A stretch of 24,124 bases of DNA from positions 1 through 24,124 of the forward strand of contig CAZNDN010000058.1 of NCBI GenBank assembly GCA_964571815.1. The letters run 5' to 3'. Origin of the DNA: CAZNDN01 sp964571815. GTDB taxonomy: Bacteria > Fibrobacterota > Chitinivibrionia > Chitinivibrionales > WJKA01. Positions 15,603-23,278 of the stretch are shown in pieces. Each line of letters starts with the position of its first letter. The stretch's first letter is position 1. The notes beneath the pieces were generated by a model. The model saw only the letters and a list, made by a program, of their open reading frames with translations. It did not search any database and was not told where the DNA came from. The translations under genes were made by a program, and so were the position numbers.

Positions 15603-15632
15603 AATATACGTGAAAGTCTGATGCTACTGCAA
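15603..15632 (-). promoter_or_regulatory. Promoter of the zur-znuACB operon
   Basis: On the minus strand TTGCAG (15627-15632) and TATATT (15603-15608) are 18 bases apart. Transcription would start near 15597, about 34 bases before the zur ATG. No convincing Zur-box palindrome overlaps it, although an operator is expected here. Confidence 0.6.
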
Positions 15633-16069
15633 ATGGGTTGCGTTAGTGGTTTCCAGACGTCCGGCACGTTGGAATGTTCGCGAGCGGGGTCCGGGAATGT
15701 TGCGTGTGGTGGCATGCAACAAGCCGTGCAGGAAAAAGGACGCGTGAAAGACATCGTCGTTCTTATTCAGAACGACACGCTACCCCGGCCGCATGTCACT
15801 CTCGCCGTTGTCCACTCTGCCCGGCGTGGTCTCAGGCTTTCGGCCGCCGAGATGCTGAATGCTGCCGGTCGTAATCCGCTTGCGCGTGACGGAGCGTTAC
15901 GTTTGCGCCGAGCCGAAAACCTTGTCGAAGAAATCGTCTTTGTCAAGACTTTTCCGCCATCTTCGGTGACGCGAAACGCTGTCTTCTCTCCGCGGTTTCG
16001 AAAGGGAGATGAAACGTCCCTATTGTACCGGACTGATTTTATTACTTTATCGACCGACCACCGTGCCTG
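15633..16069. other. Intergenic stretch between zur and the sulfotransferase
   Basis: No gene is supported. Two inverted repeats stand out: TGTTGC/GCAACA separated by 12 bases (15698-15721), and a perfect 8-bp stem GTCGTTCT/AGAACGAC with loop TATTC (15756-15776). Neither has a T tail. A plus-strand open frame covers much of this stretch but runs antisense through zur and shows no family resemblance. Confidence 0.45.
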
Positions 16070-17047
16070 CTATCTGCCCCCATACCCGAATCTCCGTGCC
16101 ACATGATCGGTCTCATCGGCAATCACCTTTCGCTCTCGATTGCTGAAACCGGGATCGTAGTAGGCCGGATACCGGACACGGCCGGCAAAGCGCCGCTGCT
16201 TCTCCGGGTCTATAGGCAGCATGCAGTGAGAGGAGACCTTCTGCAGAGTCTCCAGCGGACAGTCGCACAGGTCTTCAAACCGCACTACCAGGGAAGCGTC
16301 TTTCAAAGCGGGGTCGCGCTCGAGCGTATCGGCAATATGCTCGCGCACCAGCGCCCAGTACCGTGCCCATCCCCGAACTTCTTCACCCCGCTCCCAGAGC
16401 GACACGATACTCCTGACTGTCTCCTCGCTGCCCGTGTGTATCGGCCTTCGATCCAATCCGAATTCATAATGCGCCGCGCATCGAAGGTATTCAAGCGCGC
16501 GGGGGTGCTGCTTTTCGGCTTCGCAGAACAGGCGGTGCTGCTTTATCAGCGAGCCTGCATGGCTCACGGGACCTCGCACGGGGACAACAAATCGACAATC
16601 GGGAAACAGGCGAAGAAGATATGACCGACGCGCGACATTGTAGTTGTTCTTGCACACGTACCGATGGCCGTTGCGCATGAGAAGTATCTTGCGTATATGG
16701 TCGCGGTAGAATCGCTCAAACGCCTCGTGCCCGGCGGAGCTGTCCAGTACGAGCGATACCCCGGGGTCGTGAGCACGTGGAAAAAACGCTGTCCATACCA
16801 TCTCCTCCATTGCCTCCGGGCTCTCCGGCGTCATCATCAGACCGTCACGGTGGGCGCGCTCCCCGGGCGGCTGCGCCCGTCGGGGCACGGCATCGAGAAA
16901 CCGGTTCCACCACAGCGGCGTCGGCACGAACGGGAAATCACGGTAGCGATGGGTTGCCGCGGTATCGTGCGATGCACAGTATTCCAGCAGCAGCGTACTC
17001 CCCGCCTTGGCAAGGCCTGCGATAAACACGGGCCTGCTCAGCGGCAC
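16070..17047 (-). CDS. PAPS-dependent-type sulfotransferase family protein, N-terminus uncertain
   Basis: 325 residues from GTG 17047. The 5'-phosphosulfate-binding loop is GLAKAGSTLLLE at 11-22, just after RPVFIA. The 3'-phosphate-binding strand and helix are CRFVVPVRGPVSHAGSLIKQ at 151-170. This is the sulfotransferase fold, which moves sulfate from PAPS to an acceptor; the acceptor is unknown. The reading frame stays open for 13 codons upstream of the GTG up to a TGA, and those residues (ETRFFGERLERVPL) look like the helix that normally precedes this fold. The same frame on the other side of that TGA is the arylsulfotransferase-like gene. The GTG has no clear ribosome-binding site. The protein may therefore be truncated or made by coupling or readthrough. 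Confidence 0.75.
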   Translation of the reverse strand: MPLSRPVFIAGLAKAGSTLLLEYCASHDTAATHRYRDFPFVPTPLWWNRFLDAVPRRAQPPGERAHRDGLMMTPESPEAMEEMVWTAFFPRAHDPGVSLVLDSSAGHEAFERFYRDHIRKILLMRNGHRYVCKNNYNVARRSYLLRLFPDCRFVVPVRGPVSHAGSLIKQHRLFCEAEKQHPRALEYLRCAAHYEFGLDRRPIHTGSEETVRSIVSLWERGEEVRGWARYWALVREHIADTLERDPALKDASLVVRFEDLCDCPLETLQKVSSHCMLPIDPEKQRRFAGRVRYPAYYDPGFSNRERKVIADETDHVARRFGYGGR

Positions 17048-17086
17048 GCGCTCGAGCCGCTCGCCGAAAAATCTTGTTTCCGCGTT

Positions 17087-18148
17087 TCACAGCTTCACCA
17101 GCAACCGCACGTGGTTCCGCGCAAACTGCCCCAGGGAGTGAGTCGTGCGATCCACCGCAAAGGATGAAACGGCGGCCGGATACGGACTTCGCGAGGGATC
17201 GGAGGTGTCCGGATCGTGCTGACGGATCCACGCGCCTTTTGCAACCCATGAAAAGGAGCGAGACTCCGGATCGAGCGTGCCGATCAGGTCCAGATCGCAC
17301 ATGGAAATCAGCAGGTGTCCCGCCCGTACCGCCGGGCATACCCGGGCCTGAGCGGGGCACACCAGTGCCACGGCATTGGTGTGCAGATAATCCCCGCGCT
17401 CATCGGCGGGCGCGCGATACATGACCGTCCAGTGGGACTTTTTCAATGCCTCGTGCACCGATACGCTCCACAACTCCTCACCCGCGGGCGAGAGCACGGT
17501 CAAAAGGTCCTCGACAAACGGGGTCTGAATGTTGGTCAGGTCTCCAAGCAGCCTGGTGCGGATACGCTGGGTGAGCACGTACACCCTCCCCTGATCGTCA
17601 AAGCAGAAGTCATGAAGTGCCCGCTTAAGGTACTTCCATACAATACGCGAATCCCTGTCGATCCTGATCAGTCCCAGCCCCCACGGTGTCGTCCCTGCTT
17701 CAACGACAATAGCAAGGAGATCGCCGTCGGGCATGAGCCGGGCTTTGCGCCAGTAGACGTAGCGCTCGTCGGGGCGACGGGGGATGTCCGCCGACGGTTT
17801 CCAGTAGTCGCCGTAGGGGATATGCCACCTGTGCACGACCCGCCCGTCCATTGCCAGAAGGAGGGCGACCTGGTCGTGGGACGACGTATACAGGGTATAG
17901 CCATCAGAAACACTGTCGGGCAGATGCCCGACAAGGCCCCTTCGGGGAGAACGCTGCTTGTTCCACGTTTTGGTGTAGCGGCCGTCGTCACGCCGGAGAA
18001 GATGCGCCGCGGCAGCTTTGCCGTCGAGACGAATCCGCGTTATGATCGAGTGAGGGAAAAGCTTGAACGTAGCCGGCCATGCACCGGCGGTGAAACAGAG
18101 AAAGGCAAGGGCGCAGACAAAGGCAACGAAAGAAGCACGCTTGGGCAC
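17087..18148 (-). CDS. Arylsulfotransferase-like protein, C-terminally truncated
   Basis: About 353 residues from GTG 18148 (GTG 18181 and TTG 18244 are in frame; no start has a good ribosome-binding site). The N-terminal hydrophobic segment FVAFVCALAFLCFTAGAW is a signal or anchor. The rest resembles the arylsulfotransferase (Arylsulfotran_2-like) beta-propeller: GYTLYTSSHDQVALLLAMDG, VVHRWHIPY, RKARLMPDGDLLAIVV, LIRIDRDSRIVWKYLKRALHD, YLHTNAVALV and WIRQHDPD. Members normally continue past the RQHDPD motif with further propeller blades (LPNGN-type strands); here the sequence changes character and stops about 38 residues later. Probable loss of the C-terminal part suggests a non-functional or altered enzyme. 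Confidence 0.65.
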   Translation of the reverse strand: MPKRASFVAFVCALAFLCFTAGAWPATFKLFPHSIITRIRLDGKAAAAHLLRRDDGRYTKTWNKQRSPRRGLVGHLPDSVSDGYTLYTSSHDQVALLLAMDGRVVHRWHIPYGDYWKPSADIPRRPDERYVYWRKARLMPDGDLLAIVVEAGTTPWGLGLIRIDRDSRIVWKYLKRALHDFCFDDQGRVYVLTQRIRTRLLGDLTNIQTPFVEDLLTVLSPAGEELWSVSVHEALKKSHWTVMYRAPADERGDYLHTNAVALVCPAQARVCPAVRAGHLLISMCDLDLIGTLDPESRSFSWVAKGAWIRQHDPDTSDPSRSPYPAAVSSFAVDRTTHSLGQFARNHVRLLVKL

Positions 18149-18337
18149 GTCTCGGCACTTGGAAAATTCGCTACGTATCACCGGACCGGACGCTCGAGGC
18201 GGCTCTTGAGCCTGTCCACCGCATCCCCGGGTTCCCGGAAGCAACTCATCGAAGAAAACACATCACCTTGCGGACATTCGGACAAACCGCCGGCAGACCG
18301 CACAACTTTCGCCCGACACTCGACCGCTTTCCACGAT

Positions 18338-19156
18338 TCACCGTGCGCCGCACTTCACCATGGTTCTTGCCGCACTGCTCCCCGTATTGGTGCGAACGCG
18401 TACTATCGCAATCCCCTCCGCGATCTTATCCGGCAAGCGAACGTGCATGGCGGCGCTGCCGCCGGCTTCCACGGAAACCGAAGTCACCAGGCGGCCCATA
18501 GGATCGAGAACATCGACAGAGAACGGGATCCCGTCGATCCCCGTTACCCTCACGTATCCCCCGGCCGCGGCAATGGAGGGAAACGAGAATGTCCTTGCCG
18601 GCGGTTCCCGGCCGACCGGCACTTTCGTATTCAACACTTTGATATAATCGATAACTGGTATGGAGATGCTTGAAGTCGGGCGCTGAATCCGTACACGGTT
18701 GGAATCCAGTGTAAGATACTCCGACACGTCGACCACAAGCTCACCGTGTACTTCCTCACTCAGATGAAACCACCACTTGTGTTTGGGCCACTTTTCGGGT
18801 TCAAGAGAATCGGGATTGATCACTGCCTCATCGTTGATGGTTATCGTTACTCCGTTTGACGTTGCCTTGCCGTTGCCGTAGCCGACAATCAGGGTTTTCC
18901 CCCGAGGCACGGGCAGGAAATCGACGAAGCCCAACGGGTAACAGAGTCCCGGCCCCTGACCGCCGGAATACTGATCGCCGAAATAGTCGGGAGTGTAACA
19001 TTGCGCGCAACCATAGAATTTATCGGTTTCTTCGGCCTCGAAAAAGAATACCACTCCGGAATCGGGCTCCTCCTGCGACCAGGAAAGGTGAATTCCCGTG
19101 AGTGTGAAAAGAACAGCCGTCGTCACAAGTCGCTTCACTATCCGTCGCTGTTTCAT
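18338..19156 (-). CDS. Secreted beta-sandwich protein with a type-IX-like C-terminal sorting domain
   Basis: 272 residues. There is a signal peptide (KRLVTTAVLFTLTGIHLSWS) with cleavage near SQ. Residues about 38-178 look like a carbohydrate-binding-module-type beta-sandwich (FFEAEETDKF near the start, FVDFLPVPRGKTLIVGYGNG, NDEAVINPD, then ISIPVIDYIKVL at the end of the domain). Residues about 195-272 resemble the C-terminal domain that directs proteins to type IX secretion: FSVDVLDPMGRLVTSVSVEA, then EGIAIVRVRT and a final ARTMVK. The ATG at 19156 has GGGGGAAAGAAGG upstream. It follows the DUF362 gene by 64 bases on the same strand. A carbohydrate-binding surface protein is inferred; the ligand is unknown. 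Confidence 0.65.
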   Translation of the reverse strand: MKQRRIVKRLVTTAVLFTLTGIHLSWSQEEPDSGVVFFFEAEETDKFYGCAQCYTPDYFGDQYSGGQGPGLCYPLGFVDFLPVPRGKTLIVGYGNGKATSNGVTITINDEAVINPDSLEPEKWPKHKWWFHLSEEVHGELVVDVSEYLTLDSNRVRIQRPTSSISIPVIDYIKVLNTKVPVGREPPARTFSFPSIAAAGGYVRVTGIDGIPFSVDVLDPMGRLVTSVSVEAGGSAAMHVRLPDKIAEGIAIVRVRTNTGSSAARTMVKCGAR

Positions 19157-19220
19157 CCTTCTTTCCCCCTGGTGAAAGTGTTGAGCGATTCCTCACGGCA
19201 ACACCGGTTTCCGACAGATC

Positions 19221-20456
19221 CTATGCGGGAGGAACCATGAGAAATCCCAGATCGCGCATGCTCTCCGGATATCCGAATTCAGTCAGATATGCCATGACGA
19301 TCGGCTTGTCTTTTTGATCGCCCGGGAAGTAATCCTTGGTGTGGGAACTGGGCAGCAGGTTTATGGCGGCGATATCCACAAGCGGCGCGAAGGTCCCCAT
19401 TATGAGGCGATTCGGCTGGAGATCCTGACCACCGGGGCCGTGATGAAACCCCATCGGACCACAGCAGTGATTTCCCCAGATCGCATCGATGATACACAGT
19501 TGCTGGCGCGGGGGTGTTCCACCGAGAATCGCATCACTCTTGTTCACGGCGATCTGATACCGGGTCCACTCGTAGAGATTGAAGGCTTCCTTTCGCAACC
19601 CTTTCTGCGTGAATTGTCGAAGGAACGTCCCGCCGACATGGTTTTTCAAACAGAAGCTTGCGCCCCCGAACACGGTACCGTGGGCTTTGTCGCACGCCAG
19701 GTTGATCAAGATGTCAATCGTGCCGTCGGCAATCGCCGCGGCACAGGGAAAACTCCCTTCGAACGGCTCGGGAATGGCGGTCATTACCGTTCCGCCGAGC
19801 GCATCAAAGAAACGACTGATCACAATGCCGTCGGGAAGCCCGTTGCCGACATACTGCTTGTAATAGAATTCCACACTCGATTCCACTTTCGAGGTTTCAC
19901 TGTTCCACGCATACGCTTCACCGTCGTAGAGAATGATATTCCCCGGAAGAACCCCGGCTGCAATGAGTTCACCACACACCTTTCCCACAACCGGAATATG
20001 CGGGATATTGTTGGCATTGGCATCGAGTTTGATCGCAACCCTGACCTGGTCCCAGGTTTTGGTTTCGGGCTTCATGAACAGAGCCGGCCAGGCCTGGGCG
20101 GCATCGGGTTTGCCGGTGAGGCTTTTGGCCATAGCATCCATATTCGCCCACATCCGGGCCGAATCGAGCAGTTCGTTCTGCTCCACAAAACTGTGATCCA
20201 TGGTTGCGGGAAAATTGGTTTCGTTGTGCGAACAATTCCACGTGTCGTTGCCGTCGCAGTCCTTGCCCCAGGGGCACATGAGGTTGTCGTGACAGCAGAC
20301 GACCCGGTCGTTGGGCACGGCCGGGTTGATTTGCATGGCCTCGGTCCACGCCGCATAAGATGACCGCGTCACCATGCCGCTCAGGGCAAGGCCCGCGGCG
20401 CCGGCGGCGGATGTCTTGAGAAAGGATCTCCGGTTCGGGTAGCCGGTTCTCTTCAT
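19221..20456 (-). CDS. Tat-exported DUF362-domain protein
   Basis: 411 residues. The N-terminus is a twin-arginine signal: RRSFLKTSAAGAAGLALSGM. The body matches the DUF362 family: VRVAIKLDANANN, DILINLACDKAHGTVFGGAS, FCLKNHVGG and a late LCIIDAIWGNHC, with several Cys and His (CCHDNLMCPWGKDCDGND near the N-terminus) that may bind a metal or cluster. The biochemical role of DUF362 is not established. Tat export implies the protein folds, possibly with a cofactor, before transport. ATG 20456 is fixed by AGGAGG five bases upstream. It probably heads the transcript that includes the secreted beta-sandwich protein downstream. Confidence 0.85.
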   Translation of the reverse strand: MKRTGYPNRRSFLKTSAAGAAGLALSGMVTRSSYAAWTEAMQINPAVPNDRVVCCHDNLMCPWGKDCDGNDTWNCSHNETNFPATMDHSFVEQNELLDSARMWANMDAMAKSLTGKPDAAQAWPALFMKPETKTWDQVRVAIKLDANANNIPHIPVVGKVCGELIAAGVLPGNIILYDGEAYAWNSETSKVESSVEFYYKQYVGNGLPDGIVISRFFDALGGTVMTAIPEPFEGSFPCAAAIADGTIDILINLACDKAHGTVFGGASFCLKNHVGGTFLRQFTQKGLRKEAFNLYEWTRYQIAVNKSDAILGGTPPRQQLCIIDAIWGNHCCGPMGFHHGPGGQDLQPNRLIMGTFAPLVDIAAINLLPSSHTKDYFPGDQKDKPIVMAYLTEFGYPESMRDLGFLMVPPA

Positions 20457-20489
20457 GGGTACCTCCTGCAATGTATGAAACAAGCCCTA

Positions 20490-20534
20490 CAACTCAGGTA
20501 CGGAAGCTGAGTTGCCTGGTTCTTCTCAGAAGAA
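20490..20534 (-). promoter_or_regulatory. Two adjacent perfect palindromes in the DUF362 leader
   Basis: CAACTCAG/CTGAGTTG (20490-20497 with 20507-20514, 9-base loop) and the 15-base palindrome TTCTTCTCAGAAGAA (20520-20534) lie 34 to 78 bases upstream of the DUF362 start. The half-site TTCTTCTCA is repeated about 60 bases further upstream (from 20581). They may be an mRNA hairpin plus a repressor site. Confidence 0.45.
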
Positions 20535-20747
20535 ATGTACACCATCACTCTTTTGTCCCGAATCGGGCCTTGTCGCACTGTTCTTCTCACGGGAGACACG
20601 GAAAGCCTCATCGACTCCGATACTGAAATGGTGCTTTCCCTTCCAAGAGTAAAATAAATCCGATCCCCGATACTCCCGCGCCGCGCCCCGGGACAGGGAA
20701 ATATGCATATCAATTGCGAAGGCCTTTCCACGGGTTCGCACACCCAT
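20526..20747 (-). CDS. Possible small protein or gene fragment, unknown
   Basis: 73 residues from ATG 20747 with GAGG four bases upstream. The composition is protein-like (GKAFAIDMHISLSRGAAREY, then YSWKGKHHFSIGVDEAFRVS), and the same frame is open for about 20 further codons upstream. I do not recognise a family; the short strands and FSIGVDEAF hint at part of a secreted beta-sandwich, but this is weak. It may be the 3' end of a lost gene. It covers one of the leader palindromes of the DUF362 gene. Confidence 0.3.
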   Translation of the reverse strand: MGVRTRGKAFAIDMHISLSRGAAREYRGSDLFYSWKGKHHFSIGVDEAFRVSREKNSATRPDSGQKSDGVHFF

Positions 20748-21407
20748 TGCCTCGTTGTTACGGTTTGGTGAAACCTTCCCATTGGAGGGACGGCAAAGGC
20801 ATAATAAAGTAAACTAAAGGACGTTGCTTAAGCGCTTCAGACAAGGAGGTCGGCAGGAAGTAGTTCGCTGATATGGAAAGAGTTAGAGCTGGTCCGACCC
20901 CGGCGACTCCGGTGACATCATCCCTCCAAACTTCCCATAAACATTCCCACCCCTCAAGCAGAGCAATTGCACTTTCTCAGCGAAGATCACCGTCTCCTTC
21001 GATCTTTCCCGGCGGATCGCGACAGGTGAAAAGACTACGAGCCTTGCCGAACAACCCGGAGCCCATTCTCACTCCCGGGTCGGTTGCAGTACAGCCTGCA
21101 TGTGCCCGGATTGACGGGCTCGGGCTCCCCCTCCCACTTATAGTAATATAAGCTGATCTACCTCTACGCGGTTGTGCCCCCCCCCCGGGGAGCGGAGTAC
21201 GGCGGCGAGCACGAGCAAAGCCGTTCCGGCTTCACGTCCACGCGGTCCTGCTCACCCGAATCTCCAGCCTGACCCACCGGCCGACCCGGATGCACCTTAT
21301 CTCCCCGCACCATGTTTTTCCGCGGCAGAAGGCGCACCGCCGGCTTGCGCCGGGACAGGTGCGACAAACAACTATAACCGGTACGAAATCCCGCGTTCAT
21401 TAAGATG
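20748..21407. other. Long stretch without a supported gene
   Basis: No convincing coding frame exists on either strand. It contains a run of ten C followed by four G (21177-21190) and a diverged copy of the Crp/Fnr gene's 3' end (21203-21265). It reads as eroded sequence. Confidence 0.5.
21203..21265. repeat. Diverged 63-bp copy A of the segment at 22758
   Basis: Aligned without gaps to 22758-22820, about 51 or 52 of 63 bases agree; the last 20 bases before the end (TCCTGCTCACCCGAATCTC) are identical. In copy B this sequence is the end and downstream flank of the Crp/Fnr-like gene. In copy A, minus-strand translation gives LEIRVSRTAW and a stop, matching EIRVSRNAW and a stop in copy B, but no other part of the regulator is recognisable. 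Confidence 0.75.
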
Positions 21408-21830
21408 CTATACGTTTCGACGAATTGACATGCCGTTTGATATGTGCGTATTGATCCAGAACAAATCGGCCGCAAGCTTGCTCATGGCTGCCGCGGTCAG
21501 CGCTCCCTCATTCTGACTCAGCGCCCGGGTGGCTGTGAAGGCGCTGGACACGGCGCCCGGGACCGTACTGACTACCAGTTTCCATTTGGTGCGCGGCCGG
21601 CGAATTCCCCAGACGTCCGAATCTTCACCGATACGATAGACCGAGAATGCGGCAAGAGTGGTTCTGAATCCCGTTGCCACTTTCAGCGGTTCGGTGATAT
21701 CCTGGAACAGAACCGCACGATTCCGCGCATACATCGGGGGCTGCCTGCCCATGTACGACAACGTCATTCCAAAGAATACCCAATCGGCGACATCAACCAG
21801 TACCCAGGCGGCAAGGCCGGCTCCGTAGGG
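21408..21830 (-). pseudogene. Unidentified gene fragment without a start
   Basis: The frame ends at 21408 and reads as sensible protein for about 140 residues (GAGLAAWVLVDVADWVFFGM, VATGFRTTLAAFSVYRIGED, WKLVVSTVPGAVSSAF, ALTAAAMSKLAADLFWIN). It extends well upstream of the first ATG (21767) as far as a TAA at 21831-21833, with no start codon in between. Upstream of that TAA the same frame again reads plausibly (DNNVIVQTHQGHHSSDQYG). I do not recognise a family. It may be one older gene interrupted by a stop. Confidence 0.4.
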
Positions 21831-21925
21831 TTAGCCGGGAGCCGTCGAACATCCGTATTGGTCCGAGCTGTGGTGCCCCTGATGTGTCTGCACAATGACG
21901 TTGTTGTCCTGTGACTTCTGAAGGT

Positions 21926-22093
21926 TCAGGTAGTCTTTCCCTTTTTCTTCTTCGCGAAGGATACCACCTTGCGGGTGGACTTACGTTGGTTCTCCCGCAG
22001 TTTCTCGATGAACCGTTTTCTGTCGTAACCAACCAACGAGGCAAGTCTCCCTCCACTCTTCCGGACTTCCTCAACTATTGGATCGTTTAGCAT
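21926..22093 (-). CDS. 55-residue partner (probable antitoxin) of the PIN protein
   Basis: ATG 22093 opens a 55-residue basic protein: LNDPIVEEVRKSGGRLASLV, then GYDRKRFIEKLRENQRKSTR and KVVSFAKKKKGKTT. It resembles a widespread small protein beginning xxDPIVxEVRxxR found next to stand-alone PIN-domain toxins. The ATG overlaps the last seven bases of the PIN gene (ATGCTAA), so the two are translationally coupled, with toxin first and partner second. An antitoxin role is inference from position. The lysine-rich C-terminus may bind nucleic acid. Confidence 0.75.
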   Translation of the reverse strand: MLNDPIVEEVRKSGGRLASLVGYDRKRFIEKLRENQRKSTRKVVSFAKKKKGKTT

Positions 22094-22572
22094 TGCCTAT
22101 CCACCCCCATCAGTTCATCAGGTGTAACTATGATTGGAGTTGATATTCCCAGCTCCGTGTTAATCCTTATCAACTTCCTTATTACTTCTCCGTTGGCGAT
22201 ATGAGCGCAATTCCATGTTACAAGATAGTCGATTGCATGCACGGATGCCACTGCGAGATGTACCGCATCTCGCAGAGCCTTACGCGGGATTTCAAGACGA
22301 TCAATCAGGACTTCATACACCCTTTCAACCTCATCGTCAATGTCAAGAAGTGGAAAGCCTTGAAGCGCCGAGAGGCGCCTTGCGGCTGCACCCTTATCTC
22401 CGTCCGCGGCCTCCTCGATTACTGCTTCAGAAACAAACGCGTCGAACCGAGGTAGGGCCTGTCTCCACCATTGCGCCGTTATTCGTTGCCGTGCGACAAT
22501 CAGTATGTCATTACTTGGCCGTGAAGTGAAGTAACTCACAACGGAAGTCTCAAGATATACACTGTCTTTCAT
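22087..22572 (-). CDS. PIN-domain ribonuclease-like protein (VapC-like toxin)
   Basis: 161 residues from ATG 22572 (an ATG six bases upstream is also possible). It begins SVYLETSVVSYFTSRPSND, the opening of a PIN subfamily that has Glu in place of the first Asp. Acidic residues follow at FVSEAVIEEAADGD, Asp102 in RDAVHLAVAS and the YLVTWNCAHIAN motif. This is a full-length metal-dependent RNase fold. Such proteins cleave RNA and are usually held in check by a small partner, here the overlapping 55-residue gene. It sits alone among eroded sequence, as expected for a mobile toxin-antitoxin cassette. Confidence 0.85.
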   Translation of the reverse strand: MKDSVYLETSVVSYFTSRPSNDILIVARQRITAQWWRQALPRFDAFVSEAVIEEAADGDKGAAARRLSALQGFPLLDIDDEVERVYEVLIDRLEIPRKALRDAVHLAVASVHAIDYLVTWNCAHIANGEVIRKLIRINTELGISTPIIVTPDELMGVDRQC

Positions 22573-22757
22573 GGTCATGGAAGAACCGAAACACCTCATG
22601 CTCAGGTACAAACAAGGAACCGCCTTCTCCCCTTTGACTGTCGATTGGAAGGCGCCCAACCCGTTCATTCGAGATTACTCAAAGAAAATACGACAATGGC
22701 CGATGTCACCGACCAGCTCCCTTTGCCTTGACGGACCTTCGGCAGCAGGCGATAGAG

Positions 22758-22820
22758 CGGCAAGCGTGATCAAATTTGTCCCGGCTTCACGCCCAAGCGT
22801 TCCTGCTCACCCGAATCTCT
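22758..22820. repeat. 63-bp copy B of the duplicated segment
   Basis: This copy spans the last 11 codons of the Crp/Fnr-like gene on the minus strand and about 30 bases downstream of it. Copy A is at 21203-21265. Confidence 0.75.
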
Positions 22821-23245
22821 CCTCCCTCCCACCTCAACGTCCCCGCCTTCTTCAGCCGCAGCAGCAGCCGGGAAAACGTCTCGGGCACGGTCCCGATCGC
22901 CGCGGCCATCTCTTTTTTCGATATTCCCGGTACGATTCGCTCCCTCTCCCCGCAGTGCTCCTTCAGGAACGCCAGAAACCGCTGCTCCACATCCTGCGTC
23001 TGCATGGTACGAAGGCGCTCGGTGAGGTAGCGCTGCCTGGCCATGAGCAGTACGATGAACTCGTTGCGGAAACGGGTGTTTTCCAGCAGGCAGTGGAACT
23101 GATGTTTGGGCAGGATGAAAACGGTGGAGGGCTTAATCGCCGTGGCGGTCACGGGGTAGCACGGCTGCTCAAACAGGATCACTTCACCAGGCGGAACCAC
23201 CTTGATAACCACTTCCGAGCCCCACTGGCCAAAACCGTGCGACAT
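22787..23245 (-). CDS. Crp/Fnr-family regulator, shortened N-terminus
   Basis: 152 residues from ATG 23245. The C-terminal half is a complete Crp-type winged HTH: QDVEQRFLAFLKEHCGER, then GISKKEMAAAIGTVPETFSR, LLLRLKKAGTLRWEGGEI. Before it lies only the last part of the sensory beta-barrel (VVIKVVPPGEVILFEQPCYP, VTATA) and the dimer helix. Family members are about 220 residues, so roughly 70 N-terminal residues are missing; compared with the usual PGEVFAE pattern a few residues also seem lost after PGEV. The in-frame sequence further upstream is not regulator-like and runs into the promoter of the Rrf2 gene. Either this is a decayed gene or a ligand-independent DNA-binding remnant. Confidence 0.7.
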   Translation of the reverse strand: MSHGFGQWGSEVVIKVVPPGEVILFEQPCYPVTATAIKPSTVFILPKHQFHCLLENTRFRNEFIVLLMARQRYLTERLRTMQTQDVEQRFLAFLKEHCGERERIVPGISKKEMAAAIGTVPETFSRLLLRLKKAGTLRWEGGEIRVSRNAWA

Positions 23246-23248
23246 GGC

Positions 23249-23278
23249 TTGACACCATATGAGGCAAAGATGTATTTT
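23249..23278 (+). promoter_or_regulatory. Promoter of the Rrf2/cysK operon
   Basis: A consensus TTGACA (23249-23254) and TATTTT (23273-23278) are separated by 18 bases; transcription would start near 23285, about 40 bases before the GTG start. Confidence 0.7.

Noticed and set aside
15141..16106. Plus-strand open frame of 321 codons across zur and the intergenic region
   Set aside because: Its first half is antisense to zur; the second half shows no motif, start signal or family match.
20873..21151. Plus-strand frame of 92 codons
   Set aside because: Pro/Ser/Arg-rich translation typical of non-coding GC-rich DNA, with no family match.
21177..21190. Run of ten C followed by four G
   Set aside because: Simple homopolymer; it may be a sequencing or phase-variation site, but no gene depends on it here.
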